Both the position numbers and the translations under genes were made by a program. The notes under the pieces were generated by a model. The model did no database searches. It worked only from the letters and a program-made list of their open reading frames with translations, and was not told where the DNA came from. Shown here in pieces: positions 1-11,471 of a stretch of 64,000 nucleotides of DNA. Every line of letters starts with the position of its first letter. The stretch's first letter is position 1. Source of the stretch: DATADW01 sp963733905 (lineage in GTDB: Bacteria; Actinomycetota; Acidimicrobiia; Spongiisociales; DATADW01); the NCBI GenBank assembly GCA_963733905.1, contig CAVTEU010000007.1, positions 310,001-374,000 of the forward strand, read 5' to 3'.

Positions 1-129
1 CGTGATCCTCCTCGTGGCGCAATTTGCGGTTGGGGTGGGTTCTCTCGTCGCATCGCCGCAAAGCGCTGGAGTGATAGCGAGAAGAGTCACCTAGCCCGAT
101 TGAGGAGCGTTCAGCGGCGTTAGACAACT

Positions 130-609
130 TTGGTGCGACGTGGGACGATCGTGCCGGTGACCAAAGGACCCACCGCCTCGCACCTGAGCGATCTCGTGTG
201 GCTGCGCCGCGTTCGCGACCGGATCGACCGGGAGTACGCCCAGCCGCTGGACGTCGAGGCGCTCGCTCGCGGCGTGCACATGTCGGCCGGTCACCTCAGT
301 CGCCAGTTCCGGCTCGCCTACGGCGAGTCGCCCTATAGCTATCTGATGACCCGGCGGATCGAGCGAGCGATGGCGCTGCTGCGGCGGGGCGATCTCAGCG
401 TCACCGAGGTCTGTTTCGCGGTCGGCTGCTCGTCGCTGGGAACCTTCAGCACACGCTTCACCGAACTGGTCGGCGTGCCGCCTAGCGTCTACCGCCGCCG
501 GGCAGAGGGCGCGATCGAGGGCGAGGGGATGCCGCCGTGCGTGGCGAAACGGGTCACCAGACCGGTCAGGAATCGAGAAGCGCCGAAACCCCTAGTCGCG
601 ATAGGTTGA
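130..609 (+). CDS. AraC-family transcriptional regulator (DNA-binding domain only)
   Basis: Probable transcription factor of the AraC/XylS family. Two helix-turn-helix units are visible: the first around residues 40-62 (DVEALARGVHMSAGHLSRQF) and the second around residues 88-110 (SVTEVCFAVGCSSLGTFSTR), followed by the family's G-PPS-YR ending. There is almost nothing before the first HTH, so no effector-binding domain is present; the protein is a minimal AraC DNA-binding module with a short basic tail. The start is uncertain: TTG 130, GTG 133, GTG 151 and GTG 157 are all in frame, and no ribosome site clearly favours one. A VOC-family gene begins 5 bases after the stop, and this AraC-VOC pairing is common in actinobacteria, so it probably regulates its neighbour. 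Confidence 0.85.
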   Translation: MVRRGTIVPVTKGPTASHLSDLVWLRRVRDRIDREYAQPLDVEALARGVHMSAGHLSRQFRLAYGESPYSYLMTRRIERAMALLRRGDLSVTEVCFAVGCSSLGTFSTRFTELVGVPPSVYRRRAEGAIEGEGMPPCVAKRVTRPVRNREAPKPLVAIG

Positions 610-614
610 CCGCC

Positions 615-1026
615 ATGGACATCATCATTCACCAGACGTACCTCCCGCACAACGACCCGAGACGAGTCCCTGGCTTTCTATCGCGACACTCTCGGCTTCG
701 AGGTCCGCAACGACGTCGAGTACCAAGGGATGCACTGGATCACGATCGGCCCGGCCGATCAGCCCGACACGTCGATCGTCCTGCACCCGCCCGGCGCCGA
801 CCCTGGCATCACCGACGAAGAGCGCCGCACCATCACCGAGATGATGGCCAAGGGCACCTACGCCGGCATCAACCTGGCCACCAAGGACCTCGATGGCACG
901 TTCGAACAGCTGCAGTCCAGCGACGCCGAGGTCGTCCAGGAGCCGACCGATCAACCGTGGGGCGTTCGCGACTGCGCCTTCCGTGACCCCGCCGGCAACA
1001 TGATCCGCATCTTCGAGGTCAGCTGA
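615..1026 (+). CDS. VOC-family (glyoxalase/bleomycin-resistance-like) protein, frameshifted
   Basis: Small metal-dependent vicinal-oxygen-chelate fold protein of about 136 residues. The N-terminus from ATG 615 (MDIIIHQTYLPHNDP) and the body (MHWITIGPADQPDTSIVLHP, then a C-terminal FRDPAGNMIRIFEVS) lie in different frames. Removing one A near base 660 joins them, giving ESLAFYRDTLGFEV, the classic first strand-helix of the family. The F-DPAGN-I end motif is typical. The substrate cannot be read from sequence; the family includes lyases, dioxygenases and resistance proteins. It directly follows the AraC gene and is probably co-transcribed with it. The shift is most likely a sequencing insertion. 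Confidence 0.85.
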
Positions 1027-1064
1027 GCCGTCCGGCCTCGGGAGCGCCTGCACAGGAGAGATCG

Positions 1065-1526
1065 ATGAGCCCACAAAAGGCCACAGAGTCCGCCAAGGCC
1101 ACCACCTCGAAAGGCAAGACGTCCAAGGCATTCACCGCCGAGGAACGAGCCGCGATGAAGGAGCGCGCCCAGGAGGTGAAGTCGGGCGCCAAGGCGAGCG
1201 GCGAGGACGCCGTGCTGGCGAAGATCGCTGAGATGGATGAATCGGATCGCGCCATGGGCGAGCGGCTCCACGAGATCGTCAAGGCGAACGCGCCAGAGCT
1301 CACGCCAAGGCTCTGGTACGGACAGCCGGCGTATGCCAGGGACGGCAAGGTCGTCTGCTTTTTCCAAGCCGCATCGAAGTTCAAGACGAGGTATGCGACG
1401 CTCGGCTTCAACGAAGAGGCGAACCTCGACGAAGGCAGCATGTGGCCGACTGCCTTCGCACTGAAGAAGTTGACCGCCGCCGACGAGAAGAAGATCGGTG
1501 CACTTGTAAAGAAAGCGACGAGTTAG
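1065..1526 (+). CDS. DUF1801 (YdhG-like) protein
   Basis: A 153-residue soluble protein. The first ~50 residues are a low-complexity Lys/Ala/Thr-rich tail. The rest carries the DUF1801 fold signature: an HEIVKANAPELTPRLWYGQP segment around residues 69-88, then a hydrophobic core VVCFFQAASKFKTRYATLGF and a Lys-rich end. DUF1801 proteins are related to frataxin-like iron chaperones, but most have no proven role, so I do not assign one. It lies in a plus-strand run of small stress-type genes (AraC, VOC, VOC, UvrA-like). The start ATG 1065 follows an AGGAGAG ribosome site at good spacing. Confidence 0.85.
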   Translation: MSPQKATESAKATTSKGKTSKAFTAEERAAMKERAQEVKSGAKASGEDAVLAKIAEMDESDRAMGERLHEIVKANAPELTPRLWYGQPAYARDGKVVCFFQAASKFKTRYATLGFNEEANLDEGSMWPTAFALKKLTAADEKKIGALVKKATS

Positions 1527-1563
1527 GGCTGAACTCGCCGGGACGTCATAAGGGAGGCAAATC

Positions 1564-1899
1564 ATGGCAATGACCGAACAACTGGTCGTCTATCCCGTCA
1601 AAGACCTCGAGAAGGCGAAGGAGCTGTTCACGCAACTCCTCGGTGCCGATCCATATGTCGATTCGCCCTACTACGTCGGGTACCGCACAGAGGGTCGCGA
1701 GATCGGACTCGATCCGAATGGCTCGAGCAATGGTCCGATTGCCTACTGGGAAACAGAGGACATCGCTGCCAGAGTCGATGAGCTTCGTTCTGCGGGGTGG
1801 CAGGTCACCAGCGACGCGAAGGATGTTGGTGGGGGACTGCTCGTGGCGCAGTTGGCCGACAGCGATGGAAACACCATCGGGTTGAGGCAGCAGCCCTAA
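1564..1899 (+). CDS. VOC-family protein
   Basis: An intact 111-residue vicinal-oxygen-chelate protein. The N-terminal beta strand and helix (LVVYPVKDLEKAKELFTQLL), central YYVGYRTEGREIGLDP and C-terminal ADSDGNTIGLRQQP follow the family pattern. It has one betaalpha-beta-beta-beta pair of modules, so a homodimer is expected. An AGGGAGG ribosome site sits just upstream of ATG 1564. The ligand is unknown. It is the second VOC gene in 1.3 kb and precedes a drug-resistance-type UvrA ATPase, a neighbourhood typical of small-molecule or antibiotic tolerance in actinobacteria (inference from context). Confidence 0.88.
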   Translation: MAMTEQLVVYPVKDLEKAKELFTQLLGADPYVDSPYYVGYRTEGREIGLDPNGSSNGPIAYWETEDIAARVDELRSAGWQVTSDAKDVGGGLLVAQLADSDGNTIGLRQQP

Positions 1900-1945
1900 C
1901 CGATGGCAAGCGCGGCCGCGATCATGGGCAACGCAGTCGCCCGAT

Positions 1946-4300
<2,355 letters not shown>

Positions 4301-4472
4301 GAGGGGCTGAGGGAGGTCTCCTCTGGTTTGCGACTCTGTGCCTCAAGCGCCCATAATCCACGTTATGTAAAGTCAGAGATGGGACTGCCATTCACAGTGC
4401 TCCCCTGACCTTACCCATACCAAACGCAGCGAAGCGAGCGAGCAGAGCGAGCCTCTCCGTTACTGTCCCCTC

Positions 4473-6413
4473 GTGCGACGTCAGGTGGTAGCGGTCGTCC
4501 TCTTTGCCGTTGTGGCTGCGCTGTTGGCGCCAGCCGCCAACGCCGCGCCGCAACGCCAGTCTCAGCTGGCTCCGGCGCCGGCTTCGGTTCCGACCAAACC
4601 GTGCCCCGACGTCCCCGGGGCGCGCTGCGGGTTCTTAACCGTGGCAATGGATCCAGCGGACCCATCGGCCGGGACGATCGACATCGGGTTCGAGATCCAT
4701 CCGGCGCGCCTGGGCCGAACTCTGGGAACCATCGTCGCCATCGAGGGCGGCCCCGGATATGCCACCACCGACAGCCGCGATTGGTACCTCGATCTGTTCG
4801 ATCCGCTGCTCGACCATCGCGACCTGCTCCTAATCGACAACAGGGGCACAGGACGGTCCGAAGCGATCGACTGCCCAGAGCTCCAGTCGTACCAAGGCGA
4901 CTACGTGGCCAACGTCGGGCTCTGCGGCGCCCAGCTCGGCGCCACCTCTGACCTGTACGGCACAGCCTTCGCCGTCGACGACATGGCCCGGGTGCTCGAC
5001 GCCCTCGGCATCGATGCCGTCGACATGTACGGCGACTCCTATGGCAGCTTCATGGCTCAGGCTTTCGCCGTGCGCCACCCCGATCGAGTGCGCACCTTGG
5101 TGCTGGACGGCACCTACCCGGTCGAGGACCAGGACCCCTGGTACCGCGACCTCAACGCGGCGTTGCGCGACGCGTTCCGGGTCGTTTGCCAGCGTGATCC
5201 GGGGTGCGACGCACTGGGTGGTGACCCGGTCGAACGGATCGCACGGCTGGCCGATGCCCTGCGTGCCGAGCCGCTCACCGGCACGGCATATGACGCCGAC
5301 GGGGTACGGCGCCGGGTGACGGTGGACGCCCCGATGCTTGGCTACCTGACCGGCGTGGCCGCCTATGGGCACGCCGTGTACCGCGAGCTCGACGCCGCAG
5401 CCCGCGCCTACCTCCGGGACGACCCGGACCCGGCGCCACTGCTCCGCATCGCCGCAGAGCAGATCTACTGGGGCGATGGCGGGCCGGTCGAGGAGTACTC
5501 GGAAGGCCTCTACGTGGCGGCGATATGCAACGACTACCCCCAATTGTGGGACATCGAGTCGCCCATCCCCCAGCGGCCCGCGCAGTACGAGTCTGCTCTC
5601 GCCGAACTGAAGGCCACGCAACCGGCCGCCTTTTACCCGTACACCATTGATGACTGGGTGGCCTCACCCTGGGCGGAGTACACCTCCTGCATCCGGTGGC
5701 CGGTTCCGAGCAATCACGTGCCGCCGGTCGAGGCCGCCACGCCATACCCCGACGTCCCCACTCTGGTCATCGCGGGTGAGCTCGACTCGCTCACCTCCCC
5801 CGCCGGGGCGGAGATCGTTGCCGGGCGGTTCCCCAACTCGACCTATGTCGAGGTGGCGAATGGTGTCCACATCATGGCGCTGGCTGACTTCTCGCGGTGC
5901 GCATCCGACCTGACGGTCCGTTTCGTCAGCACCGGTGGTGATCCGGGCGACACCTCGTGCGCCGGCCGCTACCAGGAGGTGCGGGTGGTGGAGGAGTTTC
6001 CCGAGTCCCTGACCGAGGTGGACCCGGCGCCACAGGGCGACCGGGTCAAGTCCCCGGCGGCCGACCGCCGGGTGGTGGCTGCCGCCGCCAACACGGTGGC
6101 CGATATCTTCCCCCGCTGGTTCAATGCCGTCGGTTTCGACGGTGTCGGGCTTAGGGGAGGCAGCTTCACCTCGCGTGGGTCCGAATTCGTCCAGTTCCGG
6201 CTCCACAGGCTCGCCTGGGTGCCGCAGGTGCGGGTGAGCGGGACCGTCAGCTGGGATCGTATAAGCGGCGCCATCGTCGCCCGGATCCGAGTGCAGGGTC
6301 CCGCTCCCGGCCAGCTCGTGCTCCGGTGGAACGACTACCGGCAGTTGGCCGACCTCAGGGCGACCGGGACGGTCGGCAGCCGTCCCGTCGACCTGGTGAT
6401 GTCTGCTCCCTGA
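4473..6413 (+). CDS. Secreted alpha/beta hydrolase, tripeptidyl-aminopeptidase-like
   Basis: A 646-residue exported hydrolase. A signal peptide (VVAVVLFAVVAALLAPAANA) precedes an S33-type alpha/beta-hydrolase core: oxyanion segment EGGPGYA near residue 90, LLLIDNRGTGRSE, nucleophile elbow GDSYGS near 190, and a C-terminal TAP-like region with the acid in VIAGELDSLTSP and the His in NGVHIMA. About 150 residues follow the catalytic domain, ending in beta-rich sequence of unknown role. The start is GTG 4473. Related Streptomyces enzymes remove peptides from protein N-termini outside the cell, but substrate is inferred only. A paralogue of similar size occurs at 34010-36061. The stop faces the minus-strand DUF4397 gene. 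Confidence 0.88.
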   Translation: MRRQVVAVVLFAVVAALLAPAANAAPQRQSQLAPAPASVPTKPCPDVPGARCGFLTVAMDPADPSAGTIDIGFEIHPARLGRTLGTIVAIEGGPGYATTDSRDWYLDLFDPLLDHRDLLLIDNRGTGRSEAIDCPELQSYQGDYVANVGLCGAQLGATSDLYGTAFAVDDMARVLDALGIDAVDMYGDSYGSFMAQAFAVRHPDRVRTLVLDGTYPVEDQDPWYRDLNAALRDAFRVVCQRDPGCDALGGDPVERIARLADALRAEPLTGTAYDADGVRRRVTVDAPMLGYLTGVAAYGHAVYRELDAAARAYLRDDPDPAPLLRIAAEQIYWGDGGPVEEYSEGLYVAAICNDYPQLWDIESPIPQRPAQYESALAELKATQPAAFYPYTIDDWVASPWAEYTSCIRWPVPSNHVPPVEAATPYPDVPTLVIAGELDSLTSPAGAEIVAGRFPNSTYVEVANGVHIMALADFSRCASDLTVRFVSTGGDPGDTSCAGRYQEVRVVEEFPESLTEVDPAPQGDRVKSPAADRRVVAAAANTVADIFPRWFNAVGFDGVGLRGGSFTSRGSEFVQFRLHRLAWVPQVRVSGTVSWDRISGAIVARIRVQGPAPGQLVLRWNDYRQLADLRATGTVGSRPVDLVMSAP

Positions 6414-6416
6414 CCT

Positions 6417-7224
6417 TCAGCGCCGAACCAGCCGGGCGACCGCCAGACGAGCCGACCACCAACGCCGCGCCCATGGCGCCAAGCAACCAGATCGGGACCG
6501 CGGTGCCCGCCGCTCCCCCGGTGCCGGTTGGGATGCCCTCGGGCGGGGTCTGCAGCCCGGCGACCTGCTGGACGGCGACGTCAAAGCTGCCGCCCTCGAC
6601 CGACCCGATGCCATAGATGAGGAATGCCGACCCCTCGGAGAGATCGACCTCGGTCTGGAAAAGGTCTCCTCCGCCCTCGGCCGAAGGGACCAGGGAAAGC
6701 GTGATCGCGCCCGCCTCCACCTCGGCGGTCGCCTCATCCCCATTGGCCACCTCGAGCGCCACCGGCTCGCCGTTGACCAGGAGATCGACGGCAGGCGCCT
6801 GTGCCTGGTGCCTGAGGACGACCCGCGCCTCGCCGGCCCCAACCGGGTCGGCGTTGTTGACGTAGACGGCGAGCGTCGGGTCCCCCGAGTTGGTCAGACC
6901 CGCCACCACGGTGGCGTCCGCTCCGTCAGCGAGATCCATTTCGGCGGCCAGAGCCGGCTCCTCGGTTTCGGGGTCGGCGCCCTCGGGGTAGATGGCAACG
7001 TCGTGGGGGCCGGATGCCACCGTGGTCGCCTCGGTGACGGTGCCAAAAGTCATCTCCTCGACCACGAGTTCGCCGTCGAGGTAGATGTCCGCCGGGAACC
7101 CACCCTCGCCCGGAATGGCATGGATGATGGTCAGCTTGCTCTCGGCCTGGGCGGCGAGCGCCGCACCGGCTCCCAGAGCGGTGATCACGACGGCGAGAAT
7201 CCCCACGGTTGCCAGTCTTTTCAT
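6417..7224 (-). CDS. DUF4397 domain surface protein with C-terminal membrane anchor
   Basis: About 268 residues: signal peptide (VGILAVVITALGAGAALA), then a DUF4397 beta-sandwich opening SKLTIIHAIPGEGGFPADIY and LDGELVVEEMTFG, then a Gly/Thr linker and a hydrophobic tail VPIWLLGAMGAALVVG. As sequenced, the frame runs on to 6355 and would overlap the convergent hydrolase. A one-base shift near 6450 gives the basic tail SARLAVARLVRR and a stop at 6417, four bases from the facing stop; I favour this. I chose ATG 7224, which has a GAAAGG site nine bases upstream; an upstream ATG at 7245 overlaps the previous stop as ATGA. DUF4397 proteins are cell-surface proteins of unknown function. Confidence 0.8.
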
Positions 7225-7241
7225 CGATCCCATCCTTTCGT

Positions 7242-7906
7242 TCATTGCCCCGAAACGACGAGGCTCGTGATCGAGCCATCGGCGTCGTATTCGAGCCCTT
7301 CCGCCAGCACATCGATGACCGTGAAGGACACCCAGGCGCCTTCGATGCCTTCCAACCGGAACTCGGCGCGCCCATCTGACTCCGGATGGCTCCGAGACCG
7401 CTACCGGAATCGTCCCCGACCAGACTGCGGTGACGGTGGCGCCGGGCACAGGCTTGCCGCCCGGTCCGGCTACCACCACCGTCACCGCCGCATCCCACTC
7501 CCCGTCCCCGGGGATCGGATTGCCCTCGAGCGTGACCGTCACCCCCGATGCCACCACGGTCGTGGTGACTCCGTCGGTCGTGCTCACCAAGCCGCTTGTG
7601 GGAGTTGCCGTCGTCGTCGGTTGGGTCGCCGATGTCGTCGGTGGGGCCGCCGATGTGGCGGTTCGCGCTGCCGCGATCTGAGGTTCGGCCTCGGGTCGTG
7701 GAAGTCGCCTCCGGCGCCGGTTGCGACGGTGCGGTCGGACGGCGAGCGGTTCCCGGTGTCGACCCGATCACCGTCTCAACCCTCGGCATCTCGCCGGTCA
7801 CAACCACCTCTCCCAAGACGATTCCCGTCACCGCCGCGGCCAGTCCGGCGACCACGAGCAACAGCGCCTCCCCGGAGCGTCTCGCTACCTTCCTGGCACG
7901 CATCAA
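7242..7906 (-). CDS. Membrane-anchored Ig-like domain protein, frameshifted
   Basis: An N-terminal basic stretch and membrane segment (SGEALLLVVAGLAAAVTGIV), a Thr/Ala/Pro-rich stalk, then a bacterial Ig-like fold with strands VTVTLEGNPIPGDGEWDAAV, GKPVPGATVTAVWSGTIPVAV and a closing SDGRAEFRLEGIEGAWVSFT. These lie in three frames, joined by single-base shifts near 7690 and near 7383. The stop TGA at 7244-7242 overlaps the first possible ATG of the downstream DUF4397 gene, so the two probably form an operon of surface proteins. The function is unknown; a role in attachment or envelope structure is only inference. Confidence 0.65.
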
Positions 7907-8031
7907 CTACCCCGCAGACGAATGGCTCCACCACATGAGCGGCCCTCTCAATTGCCCTCCCGCGCCGCTTGTCCACCATGGTTCGGAGCGAAGGCTCGCC
8001 CGGTTTGGTGGGATCTGCCACGATCCGGGCG

Positions 8032-8482
8032 ATGGCGCGCCACTACCGGGCACCCGGTTGGTTCACCACCCGGGTCTTCAATCCGCTGGTGTCTTGGTTC
8101 ACCTACCGAGGCGTGAGCTTCATGGGATCGCGCGTCCTGGCTGTGCAGGGGCCGGAGCAGCGGCGAATGGCGCACCAACCCGGTCAACCTCCTCGAGTAC
8201 CAGGGTCGGCGCTACCTGGTGTCGCCCAGGGGCGAGGGGCAATGGGTGCGGAACCTTCGCGTGGCCGGCGGTGGCGAGTTGCGGCTCGGCTCAAAGGCGG
8301 AGCCCTTCAGCGCCGCAGAGATCGCCGATGACGCCAAGGTCCCGATACTGCGCGCCTACCTGGAACGGTGGAAGATCGAGGTCGGCGCCTTCTTCGAAGG
8401 AGTGGGACCCGATTCCAGCGACGACGAGATCGGCGCCATCGCCCACCGCCACCCGGTTTTCGAGGTGCTGCCGGCTGCTTGA
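8032..8482 (+). CDS. Deazaflavin (F420)-dependent nitroreductase-family protein, frameshifted
   Basis: About 149 residues with the DUF385/Ddn-like split-barrel signature: YRAPGWFTTRVFNPLVSW at the start, then SGEWRTNPVNLLEYQGRRYL, SPRGEGQWVRNLR and a helical C-terminus. The RKSG-W-RTNP region, which contacts the F420 phosphates in this family, is split by one extra base near 8150. ATG 8032 is chosen because it opens directly with the family's N-terminal motif; TTG 7969 and ATG 7978 are alternatives. Relatives use reduced F420 to reduce nitroimidazoles, enones or quinones; the substrate here is unknown. It is divergent from the Ig-like gene. Confidence 0.8.
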
Positions 8483-8492
8483 GCGACAGCGG

Positions 8493-8843
8493 CTATTCCC
8501 CGGCGGTCGTCTCCTCCAACAGCCCGGCGCGTTGCAAGACCTCGTCGGGAACGCCGACGAGCTGCCACGCCTCGGGGCTTATCCCCTTTCGGCGCGAGTA
8601 GTCGAGCGCCACCGCGACGAAATCGGCCTCGAGGCTCCGGTCGCGGGCCACCACACGATCGCGCGCCGCCCACATCGCCTCCTCGACAGATTCCCGTTCC
8701 TCGATCAACGATGCCCGCTCCGCCTCGTCGCGGGAATCCGAGATGAGGCGTCGCAGCGAGGCGAGGCGGTAGGCCATGGCGGCCCGCTCCGGGTCGAGCA
8801 CCTCGGCGCGCTCCAGCCGCTCCAGATACCGGCGCACCGCCAT
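8493..8843 (-). CDS. Small helical hypothetical protein
   Basis: A 116-residue, highly charged protein with no signal peptide or membrane segment. It is rich in Arg, Glu and Ala with long predicted helices (LERAEVLDPERAAMAYRLAS, SLIEERESVEEAMWAARDR). I do not recognise a family. Its stop lies 10 bases from the stop of the convergent deazaflavin gene. Codon use looks coding (third-position GC), and the plus-strand alternative across this span is an N-terminal extension of the downstream membrane protein that lacks features, so I prefer this minus-strand gene. Confidence 0.5.
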   Translation of the reverse strand: MAVRRYLERLERAEVLDPERAAMAYRLASLRRLISDSRDEAERASLIEERESVEEAMWAARDRVVARDRSLEADFVAVALDYSRRKGISPEAWQLVGVPDEVLQRAGLLEETTAGE

Positions 8844-9006
8844 GGCGTCCCGGCGGCTGACCCTGGATCCGGGCGCCGTCGCCGGTGTACGAAGCGGTCT
8901 TCGGTCACAGTGCCGACCGTATCACCCCAAACCACCCGGCAGGGAGAATCGATGGTCGCCATCGCCCGGGTTGCGCGGTGCGGGCCATCGTCGGCACACT
9001 CCCCCG

Positions 9007-10458
9007 GTGACTCCCTTCCTCGCCGGTCTCCTGGTCTTTGGCACATCGGCCGTGGTGCTGGTCATGGAGATTCTCGCCGGCCGGCTGCTCGCCCCATACG
9101 TGGGGGTCACCCTCGAGACGTTCACCGCGATCATCGGCACCGTTCTCGCCGGGATCGCCCTCGGGACGTGGCTGGGCGGGCGACTCTCCGACCGGGTCGA
9201 GCCTCGGCGGCTGCTCGGGCCCGAACTGGCGCTTGGTGGCGTGGCGGCGGCGCTGGCAGCGCCGATGGCCCGGCTCCTCGGCCCGACAGCGGTCAGCGCC
9301 AACCCACCGACGCTGGTGCTTCTGGTGCTGGTGACCGTGTTCGTCCCCGCCGCCCTCCTCAGTGCGGTTCCACCTACGGTGGTCAAGGCGGTGCTCGCCG
9401 ACCTGGACCAGACAGGGAGCGTCGTGGGCCGGTACTCGGCGCTGGGAACCGCCGGGGCCATCGCCGGCACGTTTCTCACCGGGTTCGTCCTGGTCCCGCT
9501 GTTCCCCACCCCGCAGATACTGATGGGGCTGGCGGTCTTGCTCGTTGTCAGCGGGCTGGCGCTGTGGTGGTGGCTGGCCCCCACCCGGTCTGCCTTTCTG
9601 ATCATCCCGGCACTCCTCGCCGGTGTCTGGCTGGGAGGCGCCCTGGCCGACCCATGCGAGACCGAGACCTCCTATTACTGCCTGCGGGTCGAGCAGGATG
9701 TCGACAACCCGTCGGGCCGGACCTTGTGGCTCGACACCCTGCGACACGCCTACGTCGACCTCGATGACCCCACCGAACTCCGGTTCACCTATACCCGGAT
9801 GCTGGCGGCGGTGGCCGACGCCACCAGCGAGGGACCGATCGACGTGCTCCACATCGGTGGTGGTGGGTTCACCATGCCGCGCTGGTTGGAAGCGACCAGA
9901 CCAGGGTCCAGCGGGGTGGTGCTCGAGCTCGACCCCGAGATCGTCGCTGTCGCCGAGGAGCGACTGGGATGGGAGCCGTCCCCGGAGGTCGACGTGCTCG
10001 TCGGCGACGCCAGGCTCGGCATCAGGCGGGTGGGTCAATCGAGCGCCGATCTTGCGATCGGAGATGCCTTTGGCGGCGTCGCGGTCCCCTGGCACCTCAC
10101 CACCGGCGAGTTCGTCGGTCAGGTCGCCGCGGTCCTCCGGCCCAATGGCGTCTACGCGGCGAACATCATCGACGGTTCGGAGATGGCCTTCCTCCGCGCC
10201 GAGGCCGCCACCTTCGCAACTGTCTTCGAGCACGTGGCGGTGTTGTCACTCCCCGAGCGATTCGGCAGTGGGGGCAATTTCCTGGTGGTGGGGAGCGATG
10301 AACCCATCCCGGCCGACGAGATCATCGCCGCCGGCTCCCTTCACGACCTCGATCTGAGGGTGCTGACCGGCGACGAGCTCGTCGACTTCATCGCCGATGC
10401 GGAGGTCCTGACCGACGGCCACGCACCGGTCGACCAGTTGCTCACTCCGGGGAGATGA
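9007..10458 (+). CDS. Membrane-fused spermidine/spermine synthase-like protein
   Basis: A 483-residue two-part protein. Residues 1-215 hold about seven hydrophobic segments resembling an MFS-like half transporter, beginning FLAGLLVFGTSAVVLVMEIL. Residues ~220-480 form a spermidine-synthase-type Rossmann methyltransferase fold: LDTLRHAYVDLDDP, nucleotide-binding VLHIGGGGFTMPRWL, LELDPEIVAVAEERLG, and VLVGDARLG. Such fusions are widespread in bacteria, and their product is not established. I start at GTG 9007, which opens the first membrane segment; longer in-frame extensions are Arg/Ser-rich and unlikely. The stop codon sits in a 13-base palindrome shared with the convergent cNMP-binding gene. 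Confidence 0.85.
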   Translation: MTPFLAGLLVFGTSAVVLVMEILAGRLLAPYVGVTLETFTAIIGTVLAGIALGTWLGGRLSDRVEPRRLLGPELALGGVAAALAAPMARLLGPTAVSANPPTLVLLVLVTVFVPAALLSAVPPTVVKAVLADLDQTGSVVGRYSALGTAGAIAGTFLTGFVLVPLFPTPQILMGLAVLLVVSGLALWWWLAPTRSAFLIIPALLAGVWLGGALADPCETETSYYCLRVEQDVDNPSGRTLWLDTLRHAYVDLDDPTELRFTYTRMLAAVADATSEGPIDVLHIGGGGFTMPRWLEATRPGSSGVVLELDPEIVAVAEERLGWEPSPEVDVLVGDARLGIRRVGQSSADLAIGDAFGGVAVPWHLTTGEFVGQVAAVLRPNGVYAANIIDGSEMAFLRAEAATFATVFEHVAVLSLPERFGSGGNFLVVGSDEPIPADEIIAAGSLHDLDLRVLTGDELVDFIADAEVLTDGHAPVDQLLTPGR

Positions 10459-10465
10459 CCGCCGG

Positions 10466-11471
10466 TCAGACCCCGTCGCGTCTCCACGAGCAGAGCTGCT
10501 CGAGCGCAGGGCGATCGATCAGATCGGGCTCGGCCACCGCCACCCGGACCGGCGTCCTGGCCCGCATCGTCGCGGTCCGCATCCCCTCTTCCAGATAGGC
10601 CCGCTCCCCCACCACGGCGCCGGGGCCGACCTCGCCAACGGTCTCGCCGTCCTTCTCCACCGACAGCATCCCGTCGAGTATGAGGAAGAGGGGGCCACCC
10701 TCCTCGCCCTGCTCGGTCAACAGATCGCCCGGGCGCAGTTGGCGCACCTCGGGACGGGCACCCTGCATGATCGTCGCCGACATCTGTCTCTCCAGCGCGC
10801 TCTCGACCTCGGCCACCAGCGCCGGGGAGTCCTCCTCTCCCCAGGGGCTGTGGGTGCCGAACTCGCCGCGGTACCAGTGCTCGACGTCGGTGAGGGCGCT
10901 CTTCGCCGCCAAGGGCCCCGTCGGGCCCGAACACCCAGTGGCGGGGAAACGAGCTGGCACCGACCAGTTCCACTTTCGCCGAGCCGGCAGCGTCGATTTC
11001 GAGAGCAAACGTGGTCCACACCGTCGGCGACACGACCTGGACAAAGGGAGGGTGCGACACCCGCCGCGGCGCCGGCATCCCGGCGCGCCCACCCGCCGTC
11101 TGGATGAACCTGGCCCGCTGCTCCGACCGCTCCACGGGCTGGCGCCGGTCGGGAAAGGCGACCGCAGCGACCCTCGTCTCCCAAGGCCCGACCCGTAGCG
11201 AGGAGCCACCCATCAGACCTTCGCTGTCCTGACCCCAGCCCGCATCCACCACCCGCCCGTCTTCGACCTCGACCCATCCCGACAACCGGTTGGCGAAGCG
11301 GAAGGTGTCGGCTTCAGCCAGCTGCTCCAGGTCGGCGAAGTCCAGATGGTCGGGGGGCGGCTGGTCGTAATGGGTGACGCCGGATTCGAACACACCTCGC
11401 AACAGAGGCATGCCGGTGATCGCCTCGGTGGGGATCCAGCTCACGGTGGCTGCAGTCGCCTGGTGTTTCAT
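10466..11471 (-). CDS. Cyclic-nucleotide-binding-domain protein, frameshifted
   Basis: About 334 residues. The N-terminal ~210 residues (from MKHQATAATVSWIPTEAITG) form a domain I do not recognise, with a possible polyketide-cyclase-like or ligand-binding character that I cannot confirm. The last ~100 residues are a cNMP-binding (Crp-like) beta barrel: LRPGDLLTEQGEEGGPLFLI, LDGMLSVEKDGETVGEVGPG, VVGERAYLEEGMRTATMRA. No HTH follows, so it is not a Crp transcription factor. One extra base near 10912 separates the two parts. The start ATG 11471 overlaps the phoU stop as ATGA, so the two genes are translationally coupled. Confidence 0.8.

Noticed and set aside
1..129. A gene at the left edge
   Set aside because: The first 129 bases have no convincing reading frame or motif on either strand; I see nothing to report there.
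6355..7590. A 411-residue Ig-DUF4397 fusion
   Set aside because: The Ig-like part ends at its own stop (7244-7242) in the corrected frame, and a signal peptide with a ribosome site begins at 7224, so these are two genes.
7596..9767. A 723-residue plus-strand reading frame
   Set aside because: It is Arg/Pro/Ser-rich with no domain, and crosses the Ig-like, deazaflavin, small helical and membrane synthase genes, which have clear family motifs.
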